Source: an uncultured Eubacteriales bacterium (lineage in GTDB: Bacteria; Bacillota; Clostridia; Christensenellales; CAG-138). Taken from it: a stretch of 64,000 bases of DNA. Of the stretch, positions 7,794 through 16,483 are shown piece by piece. The notes beneath the pieces are model-generated. The model was given only the letters and a program-made list of their open reading frames with translations, did no database searches and was not told the DNA's origin. The stretch lies in NCBI GenBank assembly GCA_902765005.1, contig CACWYB010000007.1, positions 1 through 64,000 on the forward strand, written 5' to 3'. The position numbers were made by a program, and so were the translations under genes. Within the stretch, counting starts at the first letter, position 1; each line of letters begins with the position of its first letter.

Positions 7794-8382
7794 TGCTTCT
7801 TCTTCCCTCCAGGGCCTTGGCCAGGGTCACCTCGTCGGTGTATTCCAGGTTGCCGCCGATGGGGATGCCGTGGGCGATGCGAGAGGCGGTGACGCCCAGG
7901 GGCTTCAGAAGCCGGGCGATATAGGAGGCGGTGGCCTCCCCCTCCACATCCGGGTTGGTGGCCAGGATGACCTCCTTCACCTGCCCGTCCTTGCAGCGCT
8001 CCAAAAGCTCGTTGATCTTGATGTCCTTGGGACCGATGCCCTCCATGGGGGACAGGGCGCCGAAGAGCACATGATACCGGCCGCTAAACTCCCTTGTCTT
8101 CTCCATGGCGATCACGTCCTTGGGGTCGGACACCACGCAGATCACGTCCGCCCGCCGCCGGGGATCGGCGCAGATCTCGCACAGCTCCCCGTCGGTATAG
8201 GTGCCACACACAGGGCAGTTGTGGACCTTGCTGCGGGCGTCGGTGATGGCCTGCGCCAGCTCCTGGGCCTGCTCCGGGGGCACGCCCAAAATATGATAGG
8301 CCAGCCGGGCCGCCGTCTTGCGCCCGATGCCGGGGAGCCGGCCCAGCTGCACCGTCAGCCGTTCGATGGATTCGATAGCCAT
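7789..8382 (-). CDS. recR: Recombination mediator RecR
   Basis: RecR works with RecO (and RecF) to load RecA at gaps during recombinational repair. The protein has the N-terminal helix-hairpin-helix ([15 protein letters not shown]), the four-Cys zinc finger CPVC...CEIC and a Toprim domain ([12 protein letters not shown]). Length is 197 residues, as usual. It lies 3 bp after ebfC in the conserved dnaX-ebfC-recR operon, so all three are co-transcribed. Confidence 0.97.
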   Translation of the reverse strand: MAIESIERLTVQLGRLPGIGRKTAARLAYHILGVPPEQAQELAQAITDARSKVHNCPVCGTYTDGELCEICADPRRRADVICVVSDPKDVIAMEKTREFSGRYHVLFGALSPMEGIGPKDIKINELLERCKDGQVKEVILATNPDVEGEATASYIARLLKPLGVTASRIAHGIPIGGNLEYTDEVTLAKALEGRRSI

Positions 8383-8385
8383 AGG

Positions 8386-8724
8386 TTAGAAGCCCAGATT
8401 CATGCCGCCGGTGAGCTTGCCCATCTCCTGCTCCATGGTGGAGGCCGCCTCCTTCAGCGCCCCGTTCACCGCGGAAAGGACCAGATCCTGGAGCATCTCC
8501 ACGTCGTCCGGGTCCACGCACTGGGGGTCGATCTCAACGGAGAGCACCTCCCGGGCGCCGTTCACCGTAACCTTCACCATGCCGCCGCCGGAGGCCGCGG
8601 AAAACTCCCGGGCGTTGAGCTCCTCCTGCTTTCTCTGCATGTTCTCCTGCATCTTCTGGGCCTGCTTCATGAGCTGCTGCATGTTGCCCATGCCGCCCAT
8701 GGGAAATCCGCCGTGTTTAGCCAT
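8386..8724 (-). CDS. ebfC: YbaB/EbfC family nucleoid-associated protein
   Basis: A 112-residue dimeric DNA-binding protein of the YbaB/EbfC family. The N-terminus is Gly/Met-rich (GGFPMGGMGNM), then a coiled QKMQENMQRKQEEL helix, the GGGMVKVTVNG strand and the characteristic DPDDVEMLQDLVLSAVNGAL. It binds DNA and affects nucleoid structure. Start chosen with GGAGG upstream. It lies between dnaX and recR, as in most bacteria. Confidence 0.93.
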   Translation of the reverse strand: MAKHGGFPMGGMGNMQQLMKQAQKMQENMQRKQEELNAREFSAASGGGMVKVTVNGAREVLSVEIDPQCVDPDDVEMLQDLVLSAVNGALKEAASTMEQEMGKLTGGMNLGF

Positions 8725-8761
8725 ATGTGTATACCTCCAAATTCCTTTTCTCTCTATGCTG

Positions 8762-10498
8762 TCAGCTGATGGTCAGCTTATCCTTAAACAATCCCACCAG
8801 ATCGGAAACATCCCCGTCGCTCTCCCCCTCCCGCAGGGAAAGGTGCACTCCGGGCCGCAGGGCCTCCAGCTCCCCCTGGATCACCGCGATGCTCCGGGTG
8901 TTGAGCATGCGCAGCTTTCCCGCATACTCCGCCGGAAAGCTGACGGTGAGCTGGTCCTCCGTCAGGGCGGTGGCCTGGCCATAGGCCGCCAGTTGCCGCA
9001 CGAAGGCATTCACCTTCTGCACCCGGGCAAGGACCTGCTTCCACAGGGCGTCCGCCTCCCCCGCGTCGGCTTTCCCGGGGACGGGTTCCGGGGCCGCGCC
9101 CTTCGGCTCAGGCGCCGGAGCGGGCGCTGCGGCAGGCTCGGGCTGTTTTGCGGGCGTCGGGTCGCTCTCCCGCTGAACGACGGACGCCGGGGCTGGCGCC
9201 GCCGCGGGCTCGGGCGCCGGCTCATAGGCCTCCGGCGGCAGATACCCCTCCTCCGGGGGCGGCTCAGGCAAGAAGTCCTCGCCGTAGTCCGGGGCCTGAG
9301 GCGCCTGTTCCCGGACCGCCGGGGCCGGGACGGGCACGCCCTGCTGGGAGATCTCCTTCAGCTTCTGCTCCAGCAGCGCCACCCGGGCGCTGAGGGCTTC
9401 CACGCTCCCATCCTCCACGGGCTGGGCGATACGCACCAGCACGGTCTCCAGGAGCATCCGGGGCGTGGGAAAATAGCGCATGTCGTTCTGCACCCGCATG
9501 AGCTGCTCCATGGCGTAAAGAATGCGGGTGTTGGGGTGATTCTTGGCCTGCTTCTCATAGCGGGCCATCCGGTCCTCCGTGCAGGCGAGCAGATCGGCGC
9601 AGTCCCCGCAGGCCTTGGCCAGCAGGAGCGCGCGCATATGCCCCGACAGGTCCCCGGCGAACACGGCCATATCCCGGCCCTGCCGCACCACCTCGTCCAA
9701 CGCCAGCAAGGCCCCCCGGGCATCCCCGGTCAGGAGCTTGTCGGCCATATCGAAAAGGAACGCCTGGTCCATGGTCCCCAGCACGCTCTCCACGTCCTTG
9801 GCCGTGACCTTGCCGCCGCAGAAGGACAGGCACTGGTCCAGCAGGGAAAGGGCGTCCCGCATGCCGCCGTCCGCCGACCGGGCGATGACCCGCAGGCCGT
9901 CAGGCTCCACCTGGGCGCCGCTGTCCTTCAGGATGAACTGCATATAGCCGATGATCTCGGCCACGGACAGGCGATGAAAGTCGAACCGCTGGCAGCGGGA
10001 GATGATGGTGGCGGGGAGCTTTTGGGGCTCCGTGGTGGCCAGGATGAACACCACGTGCTCCGGGGGCTCCTCCAGGGTTTTCAAAAGGGCGTTGAAGGCG
10101 GAGCCGGAAAGCATGTGGACTTCGTCGATGATGAACACCCTGTATTTCAGCTGCAGGGGGGCGAACTGGGCCTGGGAGATGAGATCGCGAACGTTCTCCA
10201 CGCTGTTGTTGCTGGCTGCGTCGATCTCGATGATGTCCGCGTTCTGCTCCGCGGCCACCCGGCAGCTTTCGCAGGCAAGGCAGGGCTCCCCCTCCTCGGG
10301 GTGCAGACAGTTGATGGCCTTGGCTAAGATGCGGGCCGTGGTGGTCTTGCCCGTGCCCCGGGAACCGCAGAACAGATACGCATGGGAAAGCTGCCCCTCC
10401 CGCACCTGATTCATGAGGATGGTTGTGATATGCTTCTGCCCGGCCATCTGCCCGAATCGCTCCGGCCGGTAGGTTCTGTATAATGCCTGATACGCCAT
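8762..10498 (-). CDS. dnaX: DNA polymerase III subunit gamma/tau
   Basis: Clamp-loader ATPase of the replicase. Walker A GSRGTGKTTT, the zinc-binding CLHPEEGEPCLACESC, DEVHMLS Walker B and the SRCQRF arginine-finger motif are present (AAA+ part, residues 1-220). Domain III follows. A Pro/Ala/Glu-rich linker (about 390-470) leads to the C-terminal tau-type region. Length is 578 residues. Start has AGGAGG. No obvious slippery A-run for a programmed gamma frameshift was noticed. The -10-like TATACT just upstream may belong to the operon promoter. Confidence 0.97.
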   Translation of the reverse strand: MAYQALYRTYRPERFGQMAGQKHITTILMNQVREGQLSHAYLFCGSRGTGKTTTARILAKAINCLHPEEGEPCLACESCRVAAEQNADIIEIDAASNNSVENVRDLISQAQFAPLQLKYRVFIIDEVHMLSGSAFNALLKTLEEPPEHVVFILATTEPQKLPATIISRCQRFDFHRLSVAEIIGYMQFILKDSGAQVEPDGLRVIARSADGGMRDALSLLDQCLSFCGGKVTAKDVESVLGTMDQAFLFDMADKLLTGDARGALLALDEVVRQGRDMAVFAGDLSGHMRALLLAKACGDCADLLACTEDRMARYEKQAKNHPNTRILYAMEQLMRVQNDMRYFPTPRMLLETVLVRIAQPVEDGSVEALSARVALLEQKLKEISQQGVPVPAPAVREQAPQAPDYGEDFLPEPPPEEGYLPPEAYEPAPEPAAAPAPASVVQRESDPTPAKQPEPAAAPAPAPEPKGAAPEPVPGKADAGEADALWKQVLARVQKVNAFVRQLAAYGQATALTEDQLTVSFPAEYAGKLRMLNTRSIAVIQGELEALRPGVHLSLREGESDGDVSDLVGLFKDKLTIS

Positions 10499-10544
10499 AC
10501 GCGCCTCCTGTCAGTATAGTATACCATAGGCGGCGCGCGTAGAA

Positions 10545-10605
10545 AAGAAAAAATGAGGTTTTTTATCCCCGCCTTTTTCGTTTCACAGGGAAAGAAGCGG
10601 GCGTA
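10545..10605 (-). repeat. Interspersed element, degraded copy N
   Basis: A single imperfect hairpin of the hairpin-2 type at 10568-10602: CCCGCCTTTTTCGTTTC / GGGAAAGAAGCGGG, with A-rich flank. It lies between dnaX and the ytxC-like gene. Confidence 0.5.
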
Positions 10606-10625
10606 CAGGGGCAGGGCCCCTCCTG

Positions 10626-11369
10626 TCAGGGGATGTCGCCGGTATACAGGCAGATGCGCCCGGAGAAGATCTCCGTCAGGGCCTTCACCAGCTGCTGCCT
10701 GGCGCCGCCGGAAAGGTCGTAGACCACCAGCCGGGCCGGGGCCAGGCCCACCAGCAGGCTGATGATCCCCTCCCCGGTTTCGTCCACATACTCCATGCGC
10801 AGCTCCCCCTCGTCGGAAAGGGAGCAGAGGCCATCCCCGTGGAGGCACAGCCGCACCGCCTTGCACCGGGGCGGGCGCTGGGTGATGAGCAGCCGCAGCA
10901 CGTCCGCCGCCTGGGCATACTCCCGCTCCAGCAGCAGCCGGGAGAAGGCGTCCTCCACGCACAGCCGCCAGAAGAGCAGGGTGGGCCGCATCCGAAAGCG
11001 CAAAAACCCCTCCAGGCACAGCTTCCCCTCCTCCTTCAGATACGCCGCCAGTTGGGATGCGGCTTCAGAAAGATCCTCCTTCTGCCGGGCCGCCTCCACC
11101 GCCCGGGAGAGGATCTGCTGCTTGTCGGACAGGGGCAGGGGCGTTTCGTCGGTCATGGCCGCCACCTCGAAGGCGACCAGATCCCGGACCAGCAAAGCGC
11201 CCAGGGCCCGGGACAGGGCCTCCAGCCCCTGGCTGCCCTCCATGCGCACGCCCACGCCGCCCCGGGCCGGCATCAGGACGAAGGGGGCGCCGCTCTCCCG
11301 CAGGCGGGTTTCCAGCAGGGCCTCCAAGTCCACATCGTATTCCATTGTCTGAATGATCCAGGACGACAC
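10626..11369 (-). CDS. YtxC-like sporulation protein (tentative)
   Basis: About 247 residues, no signal peptide. The segment CLEGFLRFRMRPTLLFW (about 130-146) followed by a helix with LLEREYAQAADVLRLLI resembles the conserved core of YtxC-type proteins, which are of unknown mechanism and limited to spore-forming Bacillota. The start is GTG with GGAAAGGAAG upstream; an internal ATG nine codons on is possible. It lies co-directionally between mutY and dnaX. The similarity is by motif memory only, so it could instead be an unrelated hypothetical protein. Confidence 0.5.
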   Translation of the reverse strand: MSSWIIQTMEYDVDLEALLETRLRESGAPFVLMPARGGVGVRMEGSQGLEALSRALGALLVRDLVAFEVAAMTDETPLPLSDKQQILSRAVEAARQKEDLSEAASQLAAYLKEEGKLCLEGFLRFRMRPTLLFWRLCVEDAFSRLLLEREYAQAADVLRLLITQRPPRCKAVRLCLHGDGLCSLSDEGELRMEYVDETGEGIISLLVGLAPARLVVYDLSGGARQQLVKALTEIFSGRICLYTGDIP

Positions 11370-11481
11370 CGTACTTCCTTTCCGATGAAAAGCTGTCTTT
11401 TCATCCTATGTGGGTCGGTGTCTATTGTGTGCGGAAAATCTGTCTCTATTCTCAAAAAAGCCCGAATGGCCAAAAACCGGC

Positions 11482-12480
11482 CTATCGCAGGCACTTCAAA
11501 AAGGCTTCGGGCAGGGGTTCCGCCCCGGTGTACCAGGCATAGCCCGGCACCTCCTGCCGCTCCGCGGTCAGCCGAACCACCTGCATGCGCCAGATCACAT
11601 GGGTGAAGATATGCTCCCGGGTCAGGATCTGCCAGGGGCCGATGGGTCGGGCGCCCAGCTCCGTCAGGGCGGCGCCGATCTCCTCCTGCGTCAGGTGCCC
11701 TGGCCGGTTGGGCAGCTCATACAGCCCGGACAGCAGGCCCTTCTCCGGCCGGCGGCGGATGAGGAAGCTATCCCCGCTTTGCACGGCAAAGACCGTCAAC
11801 AGCTCCTGCCGCTTGGCCTTCTTCTCCCCCCGGTTTGGGTATTCCGCTTGGGTCCCGTGCGCATTGGCCCCGCAGAAAGGTCTCAACGGGCAGCTGTCGC
11901 ACAGGGGGGCCTTGGGCAGGCAGACGAGGGAGCCCAGGTCCATGAAGGCCTGGTTCAGATCCCCGGGCCGTTCGCCCATGCGGGGCTCCAGATAGGCGGT
12001 CCACCGGTCCCGGGTGCGCTGGCTGGTCACGTCCGCCCCGTCCTCCTGGAGCCGGGCCATGACCCGAAGCACATTCCCGTCCACGGCGGGGGCCGGCTGC
12101 CCGAAAGCGATGGAGGCGATGGCCCCGGCGGTGTAGGGGCCGATGCCGGGCAGTTCCCTCAGCTTTTCCGGCGTCTGGGGGAACCTGCCGCCGTACTGGG
12201 CCACGACGGCCTGGGCGCACCGCTTCAGGTTCCGGGCCCGGGAGTAATACCCCAGGCCTTCCCACAGCTTCAGCAGCCTCTCCTCCGGGCAGGCGGCCAA
12301 AGCCTCCACCGTGGGGAGGGCCGCCATGAACCGGCCATAGTAGGGGATCACCGCCGCAGCCCGGGTCTGCTGAAGCATGATCTCCGACACCAAAATGGCG
12401 TAGGCGTCCCTCGCCCCCCGCCAGGGGAGGGTCCGCCGGTGCTCGTCATACCATTGCAAGAGGGCTTGTGTAAATTCCAT
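11482..12480 (-). CDS. mutY: A/G-specific adenine glycosylase
   Basis: MutY removes adenine mispaired with 8-oxoguanine. Visible are SEIMLQQTRAAAVIPYY, the helix-hairpin-helix LPGIGPYTAGAIASIAFG with the catalytic Asp in VDGNVLRV, the iron-sulphur ligands CLPKAPLCDSCPLRPFC (C-x6-C-x2-C-x5-C) and a C-terminal MutT-like domain ending near residue 330. The frame continues far upstream only as antisense of the next gene, so MEFTQALL is taken as start. There is no Shine-Dalgarno; TATACT ends 6 nt before the ATG. Confidence 0.95.
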   Translation of the reverse strand: MEFTQALLQWYDEHRRTLPWRGARDAYAILVSEIMLQQTRAAAVIPYYGRFMAALPTVEALAACPEERLLKLWEGLGYYSRARNLKRCAQAVVAQYGGRFPQTPEKLRELPGIGPYTAGAIASIAFGQPAPAVDGNVLRVMARLQEDGADVTSQRTRDRWTAYLEPRMGERPGDLNQAFMDLGSLVCLPKAPLCDSCPLRPFCGANAHGTQAEYPNRGEKKAKRQELLTVFAVQSGDSFLIRRRPEKGLLSGLYELPNRPGHLTQEEIGAALTELGARPIGPWQILTREHIFTHVIWRMQVVRLTAERQEVPGYAWYTGAEPLPEAFLKCLR

Positions 12481-12486
12481 GGCTGC

Positions 12487-12492
12487 AGTATA
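12487..12492 (-). promoter_or_regulatory. -10 box of mutY (leaderless candidate)
   Basis: TATACT on the minus strand, 6 nt before the mutY ATG; no Shine-Dalgarno between. The -35 is weak. A divergent TATACT for the plus-strand gene lies about 25 bp further on. Confidence 0.5.
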
Positions 12493-12552
12493 CCATAAAC
12501 GGAAAGAACGTGCTATACTAAAGAGCAGCATAGGAAAGAAGGTAGAGAGAGA

Positions 12553-13113
12553 ATGGATTTTGACCAGATCACCCAGCAGGCCAGGGAGGCCATGGACATA
12601 TTGCTTCAGGCGGCCAAGCCCAAGGCGGGGAGCCTGATGGTGCTGGGCTGCTCCACCAGCGAGACCGTGGGCAGCCGCATCGGCTCCAACTCCAGCGCGG
12701 AGGCGGCCGCGGCCATTCTGAAGGGCATCCTGCCCGCCGTGAAAGAAGCGGGGCTCATCCTGGCCGTTCAGGGGTGCGAGCACATCAACCGCTCGTTGTG
12801 CCTGGAACGGGCGGACGCGGAGAAGCTGGGCCTTGCGGAGGTATGGGTGAAGCCCCACGCCCACGCCGGCGGCGCATGCATCACCGCCTACTACGAGCAA
12901 TGCGCCGACCCGGTCATGGTGGAAGGGCTGCAAGCTAAGGCCACCCTGGGCATGGACATCGGCGATACCCTCATCGGCATGCACATGCGGCCGGTGGTGG
13001 TGCCGGTCCACTCCCCCCTTCGGAAGATCGGAGCGGCCAACCTGGTGCTGGCTTTCTCCCGGCCCCGGTATGTGGGCGGCCCCAGGGCCCAATACATCCA
13101 GCAGACCCGGTGA
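12553..13113 (+). CDS. UPF0340 / TIGR01440 family protein (YwlG-like)
   Basis: A 186-residue cytosolic protein matching the YwlG family: VLGCSTSEVxG-like start (VLGCSTSETVGSRIG), CEHINRSL, PHAHAGGACITAYY, and GMDIGDTLIGMH...PV motifs. The conserved Cys/His/Glu pattern suggests an enzyme but no activity is known. GAAGG lies upstream of the ATG and a divergent promoter with TATACT about 40 bp upstream. It ends at an intrinsic terminator, so it is a single-gene transcript. Confidence 0.85.
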   Translation: MDFDQITQQAREAMDILLQAAKPKAGSLMVLGCSTSETVGSRIGSNSSAEAAAAILKGILPAVKEAGLILAVQGCEHINRSLCLERADAEKLGLAEVWVKPHAHAGGACITAYYEQCADPVMVEGLQAKATLGMDIGDTLIGMHMRPVVVPVHSPLRKIGAANLVLAFSRPRYVGGPRAQYIQQTR

Positions 13114-13127
13114 CCCCAGCCTCCGGC

Positions 13128-13157
13128 GGAAGCGTCCTTTGGGGCGCTTCCTTTTTG
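13128..13157 (+). terminator. Intrinsic terminator after the UPF0340 gene
   Basis: Stem GGAAGCG / CGCTTCC followed by TTTTTG. Confidence 0.85.
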
Positions 13158-13208
13158 TTGGAAAAAGAAATATATTTTTTTACCGAGGGCAAAACCACGC
13201 CAAACCGT

Positions 13209-13237
13209 TTGCAATTCCCCAAACAAAACGGTATACT
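13209..13237 (+). promoter_or_regulatory. Strong promoter of the structured-RNA / zinc-ribbon unit
   Basis: TTGCAA at 13209-13214, 17-bp spacer, TATACT at 13232-13237. It opens a 5' region of about 245 nt before the next start codon. Confidence 0.75.
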
Positions 13238-13244
13238 CTTGTTT

Positions 13245-13455
13245 GGTGCTCTTGTATGGGTCTGTGGTTGAAAGTCGATGCCAGTCGCAGGCGAAACGAT
13301 CCACGTAAGCGGGCAAAGCCCCGTGAGCATGGTGCGGCTTAGAAGTAAGACCAACCGGAAAACCGAGAGAGGTAGTAGTGGGGAGCGACACGCTTAGGAG
13401 CGAACCCTCCAGTTGGCGAGTGTGGGGGCAAAAACCAGGTCAGCCATACATCCGG
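13245..13455 (+). ncRNA. Candidate large structured RNA upstream of zinc-ribbon gene
   Basis: No ORF is convincing here, but the RNA can fold into a closed multi-branched structure. GUAUGG (13254-13259) pairs with CCAUAC (13444-13449). Just inside, CUG-GGUU pairs with AACC-CAG. Internal hairpins include GGGC-AAA-GCCC inside CACG/CGUG (13303-13325), CGG-AAAA-CCG (about 13355-13364) and a GGAG/CUCC helix near 13397-13410. CCAAC (about 13351) can pair with GUUGG (about 13412). Many purine-rich single-stranded motifs lie between, typical of ornate ncRNAs. Size and context recall the raiA RNA motif of Firmicutes, but I cannot verify the family. It may be a riboswitch-like leader or an independent RNA. 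Confidence 0.65.
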
Positions 13456-13489
13456 CATCAAACACAATATACCAAAAGGGGAAAGTACA

Positions 13490-13771
13490 ATGTTCGAAGA
13501 CAAAGTTTTGATCTGCAGGGATTGCGGCCGTGAGTTCACCTTCACCGCCGGTGAGCAGGAATTCTACGCCGAGAAGGGCTTCCAGAACGAGCCCGTTCGC
13601 TGCAGGGAGTGCAGGAACAACCGCAAGAACGCTTCTCGCAACGAGAACCGCGAGATGCACGACGCCGTTTGCGCGGACTGCGGCGCACCCACCAAGGTGC
13701 CCTTCCTGCCCCGGAACGACAAGCCCATCTACTGCTCCGCCTGCTACGCCAAGCATCGCGCCGAGAGATAA
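13490..13771 (+). CDS. Small zinc-ribbon protein
   Basis: A 93-residue soluble protein with two zinc-binding halves. The first is CRDCGREF...CRECR (about residues 11-45), the pattern of the probable zinc-ribbon family. The second is CADCGAP...CSACYAKH (about 63-88). A basic, Asn/Arg-rich linker joins them. Such proteins are abundant in Clostridia and are thought to bind nucleic acid or ribosomes, but no role is known. AAAAGGGGAAAG precedes the ATG. It is the only gene after the long structured leader RNA and ends at a terminator. Confidence 0.8.
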   Translation: MFEDKVLICRDCGREFTFTAGEQEFYAEKGFQNEPVRCRECRNNRKNASRNENREMHDAVCADCGAPTKVPFLPRNDKPIYCSACYAKHRAER

Positions 13772-13785
13772 GCGACCGAACGAAG

Positions 13786-13817
13786 AAGAGCCGTCCCAAG
13801 AGGACGGCTCTTTTTTT
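13786..13817 (+). terminator. Intrinsic terminator after the zinc-ribbon gene
   Basis: Stem GAGCCGTCC / GGACGGCTC followed by seven T residues. Confidence 0.9.
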
Positions 13818-13825
13818 GCCTTGAT

Positions 13826-16333
13826 TTAATACTTCGGCCCGCCGCCCCTGTGGGCAACGGGGTCCGTCACCCGGGGCACCAGGCGGGAGTAACCCCACAC
13901 CAACCCGTCGGCCCAGGTCCGCTGGGGATCGCCGGAATGCCAGTTCACGTGCTCGCCCATGAACACCATGGCCGCCGAGGAGCCGCCGTCCAGGTTGTAG
14001 GCCACCTGGGCCCCCCGGTCCGCGAAGATCTGGGCGAAGGCGGACATGGAGTAGCCGTAGGCCCGGGTGAAATCCCGGCCGTCGGTGACGATGACCAGGA
14101 AGTGGCCCGGCTCGATCATGCCCACGCCGCAGCGGGGGTTCTCCTTGGACACGAAGTGCTTGTCCGCATCCGGGTTCACCTGGCCGTTCTCCACCAGCAC
14201 CGGGCCGAAGCTGAAGGCGTTCAGCACGCCGCTGTCCATGAGCTCCACGCCGGTGGCGCCGCCCTTGGGGATGACGCGCATGGTGAAATCGTCGTCGATG
14301 ACCATGGTGGCCTCCCCCTTCTTTTCCCCGTAGAGGACGCCGTTGCGAATGAGGATGCCCTTAAAATTGATGTCCGAATCGTTCATGTTGTCCCCGGTGA
14401 TGGCCAGCACCGCCCGGTAGTTCCGGGCCATCCGCCAGGGGGGCTCCTTGGGCTGGGCCAGCAGGTCGTGGGTGGAGACCATGGATCGGAAGCTGTTCAC
14501 CTGCCGCATGCGCACATGGGCAATATACTTGCAGTAGGGCTTGCCGTCCTCCACGGTGTTCTCCCGGTCGATGATGATGGAAAGGATATCCGAACGGTAC
14601 TCCCAATGGCCCCCGTCATAGTCGGAGACGATGACCTCCTCCGGCTCCCCCGCCTGGCGGAAATACTTATCGTTGGGGTCGGGGGTGGGAGTGGGCGCCG
14701 GGGTAGCCGTAGGCTCCGGGGTGGCTGTGGGCGCCGCCGTAGGTTCTGCAGTGGGCTCAAGCGTAGGTTCCGCTGTGGGGGCGGGTGTAGGCTCCGCCGT
14801 GGGAGTCGAGGTAGGTTCGGGGGTGGGTTCCTCCGTCGGCGCGGGCAGTTGGGTCGCCTGCCGGAAAGGAGGGGTATCTATCCGCCAGAGATAGTAGGCT
14901 CCGCCGGCAGCCAACAGCGCGAGAACCAGCAGCAGGACGGCGACGCCCTTTCTCTTTTTCAGCAGCGCCAGGCCCAGGATGAGCAGCAGGCCGGCTCCTG
15001 CCCCCAGGATAAGGGCATAGGGCACGGGCGCGCTCCCCTTTTCAGGCGTCGGCTCCGGCGTGGGAGCAGGCGTGGGCGCCTGGGTGGGCGCGGGGGTGGC
15101 GGTGGCAGGCACCGGCGTGTCCGCAGGCGCCGCCGTAGCCGTCGGAACGGGGGTGGCGGTGGGCGCCTGAGTGGGCGCCGGCGTGGGGCTGGGCGTGGGC
15201 GTGGGCGCAGCGTAGGTCATCAGGGCAGACGTGTCGATGTTCTCAAACAAATCGTTCCCCTTCACGTCCTCGCCCACCGCGGAGTAGGCCAGACGGAACC
15301 GGCTCTGTGCCGGGATCTTCGTGCCGTAGCTGGCCTCGGAAACATAGCAGCCAAAGGCCTCCTGGGCCACCTCTTGAGCGGTGCGGCCGTCGTAGTGCAT
15401 GAGGGGCTGCTCCCAATTGAGGCAGGTGGTGCCGGCGGCGGAAAGCTGATAGAACTTCTGCACCTTCAAAGCCTTGCCCGAGGAGCTGAAGATGCGGCCC
15501 ATGATCGTGGCCGTGTAGGGGGCCCGGGCCATGGATAGGGTATCCTCCGGGTCGCAGGTCACCACCACCGCGGGCTCATATTGCCGCAGCAGGGGCAGGA
15601 GCTTATCCTTCAGCTTCTGCTCCCGCCAGGAGGCGGGCAGGGTGCCGAAGACGCTGGCCGCGTGATCGTCGATCTGCAGAAAGATGGGCTGCACGTCGAT
15701 GCCCATGGCTTCAAAGGCCCGGAAGGCCTCCTGGACCTGGTAGCCGTAATCCCGGCCGATGTAGACGATGCCCGTTTGGATCTGGTGCTCCCCGGCATAC
15801 AGGGGCAGTACCCCCGCCAGCAGATCCAGCTCCTCGCTGACGCCGGAGAGGACCAGCAGCAGATCCAGCTTGTCCCGATTGGTTTGAAACAGAGGGGTGT
15901 AGCCGGGGGCGCAGACCCGCACCTCGCACAGGCTCACCCGGGCGGACCGGCCGTCGCAGGTGATGCTCATGCTCCGGGCCCCCGCCGCGGGAACGAACAG
16001 GCGATAGTCCGTGCCCTGATACTGCTTGGTGGAGAGCTTGGTCCCCGCCCCGTCATAGAGGGTGATGGTCACATAGTTCAGGGCATCGTACCAGCAGAGC
16101 AGGACCCCGGACGCTTCCTCGGTCCAATCGAGGATGAGGGATTGGCGGGTGAGCAGGGTGAGCTTGGTTCGATCGTTGTCGTCGGAAAGGTTCGGCACCG
16201 CCTCATCCCTGCCTGCCGGGGGGATCACGGTGTAGGGCAGGTATGGCGAAGAAGTCTGTTCCGCCGCCGTCTGGGGCACATAGGCGCACAGCAGCAAGAG
16301 CAAGAGAACCATTGCGATCGATCGTTTCACCAT
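13826..16333 (-). CDS. Exported PIG-L-like / phosphodiester glycosidase (NAGPA) surface protein
   Basis: 835 residues. Signal peptide (residues 1-24). A beta-rich region to about 150. A region about 155-365 resembling the PIG-L/LmbE deacetylase fold, but where the metal-binding HPDDE-type motif should be it reads LSGVSEEL, so deacetylase activity is doubtful. Then a Thr-Pro stalk (377-435), two membrane segments (about 440-490), a second Thr-Pro stalk (495-565) and a C-terminal NAGPA domain with ITGD, NGVLYG and the family hallmark YNLDGGSSAAMVFMG. NAGPA domains cleave sugar phosphodiesters; here it would act outside the cell. A TATACA box lies 4 nt before the ATG and 7 nt before an in-frame GTG. 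Confidence 0.8.
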   Translation of the reverse strand: MVKRSIAMVLLLLLLCAYVPQTAAEQTSSPYLPYTVIPPAGRDEAVPNLSDDNDRTKLTLLTRQSLILDWTEEASGVLLCWYDALNYVTITLYDGAGTKLSTKQYQGTDYRLFVPAAGARSMSITCDGRSARVSLCEVRVCAPGYTPLFQTNRDKLDLLLVLSGVSEELDLLAGVLPLYAGEHQIQTGIVYIGRDYGYQVQEAFRAFEAMGIDVQPIFLQIDDHAASVFGTLPASWREQKLKDKLLPLLRQYEPAVVVTCDPEDTLSMARAPYTATIMGRIFSSSGKALKVQKFYQLSAAGTTCLNWEQPLMHYDGRTAQEVAQEAFGCYVSEASYGTKIPAQSRFRLAYSAVGEDVKGNDLFENIDTSALMTYAAPTPTPSPTPAPTQAPTATPVPTATAAPADTPVPATATPAPTQAPTPAPTPEPTPEKGSAPVPYALILGAGAGLLLILGLALLKKRKGVAVLLLVLALLAAGGAYYLWRIDTPPFRQATQLPAPTEEPTPEPTSTPTAEPTPAPTAEPTLEPTAEPTAAPTATPEPTATPAPTPTPDPNDKYFRQAGEPEEVIVSDYDGGHWEYRSDILSIIIDRENTVEDGKPYCKYIAHVRMRQVNSFRSMVSTHDLLAQPKEPPWRMARNYRAVLAITGDNMNDSDINFKGILIRNGVLYGEKKGEATMVIDDDFTMRVIPKGGATGVELMDSGVLNAFSFGPVLVENGQVNPDADKHFVSKENPRCGVGMIEPGHFLVIVTDGRDFTRAYGYSMSAFAQIFADRGAQVAYNLDGGSSAAMVFMGEHVNWHSGDPQRTWADGLVWGYSRLVPRVTDPVAHRGGGPKY

Positions 16334-16446
16334 ATTTTGTATACCTTCAAGGCGTCTATCGGGACGCTCCTTCGTAATATTTTATATGTCCGAGGCCGAA
16401 TATCGTGTAAAGTATACCGAATTCCCCTTGTCGAATCAAGAGCATA

Positions 16447-16475
16447 TTGACATTTTCGCGTCGATGCCGCAAAAT
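16447..16475 (+). promoter_or_regulatory. Promoter of the RCC1-NAGPA gene (leaderless candidate)
   Basis: TTGACA at 16447-16452, 17-bp spacer, CAAAAT at 16470-16475, then 8 nt to the ATG; no Shine-Dalgarno. Confidence 0.6.
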
Positions 16476-16483
16476 AAAGCGGT

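Noticed and set aside
12481-13092. N-terminal extension of mutY by about 200 residues
   Set aside because: The extension is antisense to the UPF0340 gene; the family start and a promoter lie at 12,480.
14680-15230. CRISPR-like tandem repeats in the NAGPA gene
   Set aside because: The periodicity is from Thr-Pro codons in a coding stalk, with no unique spacers between equal repeats.
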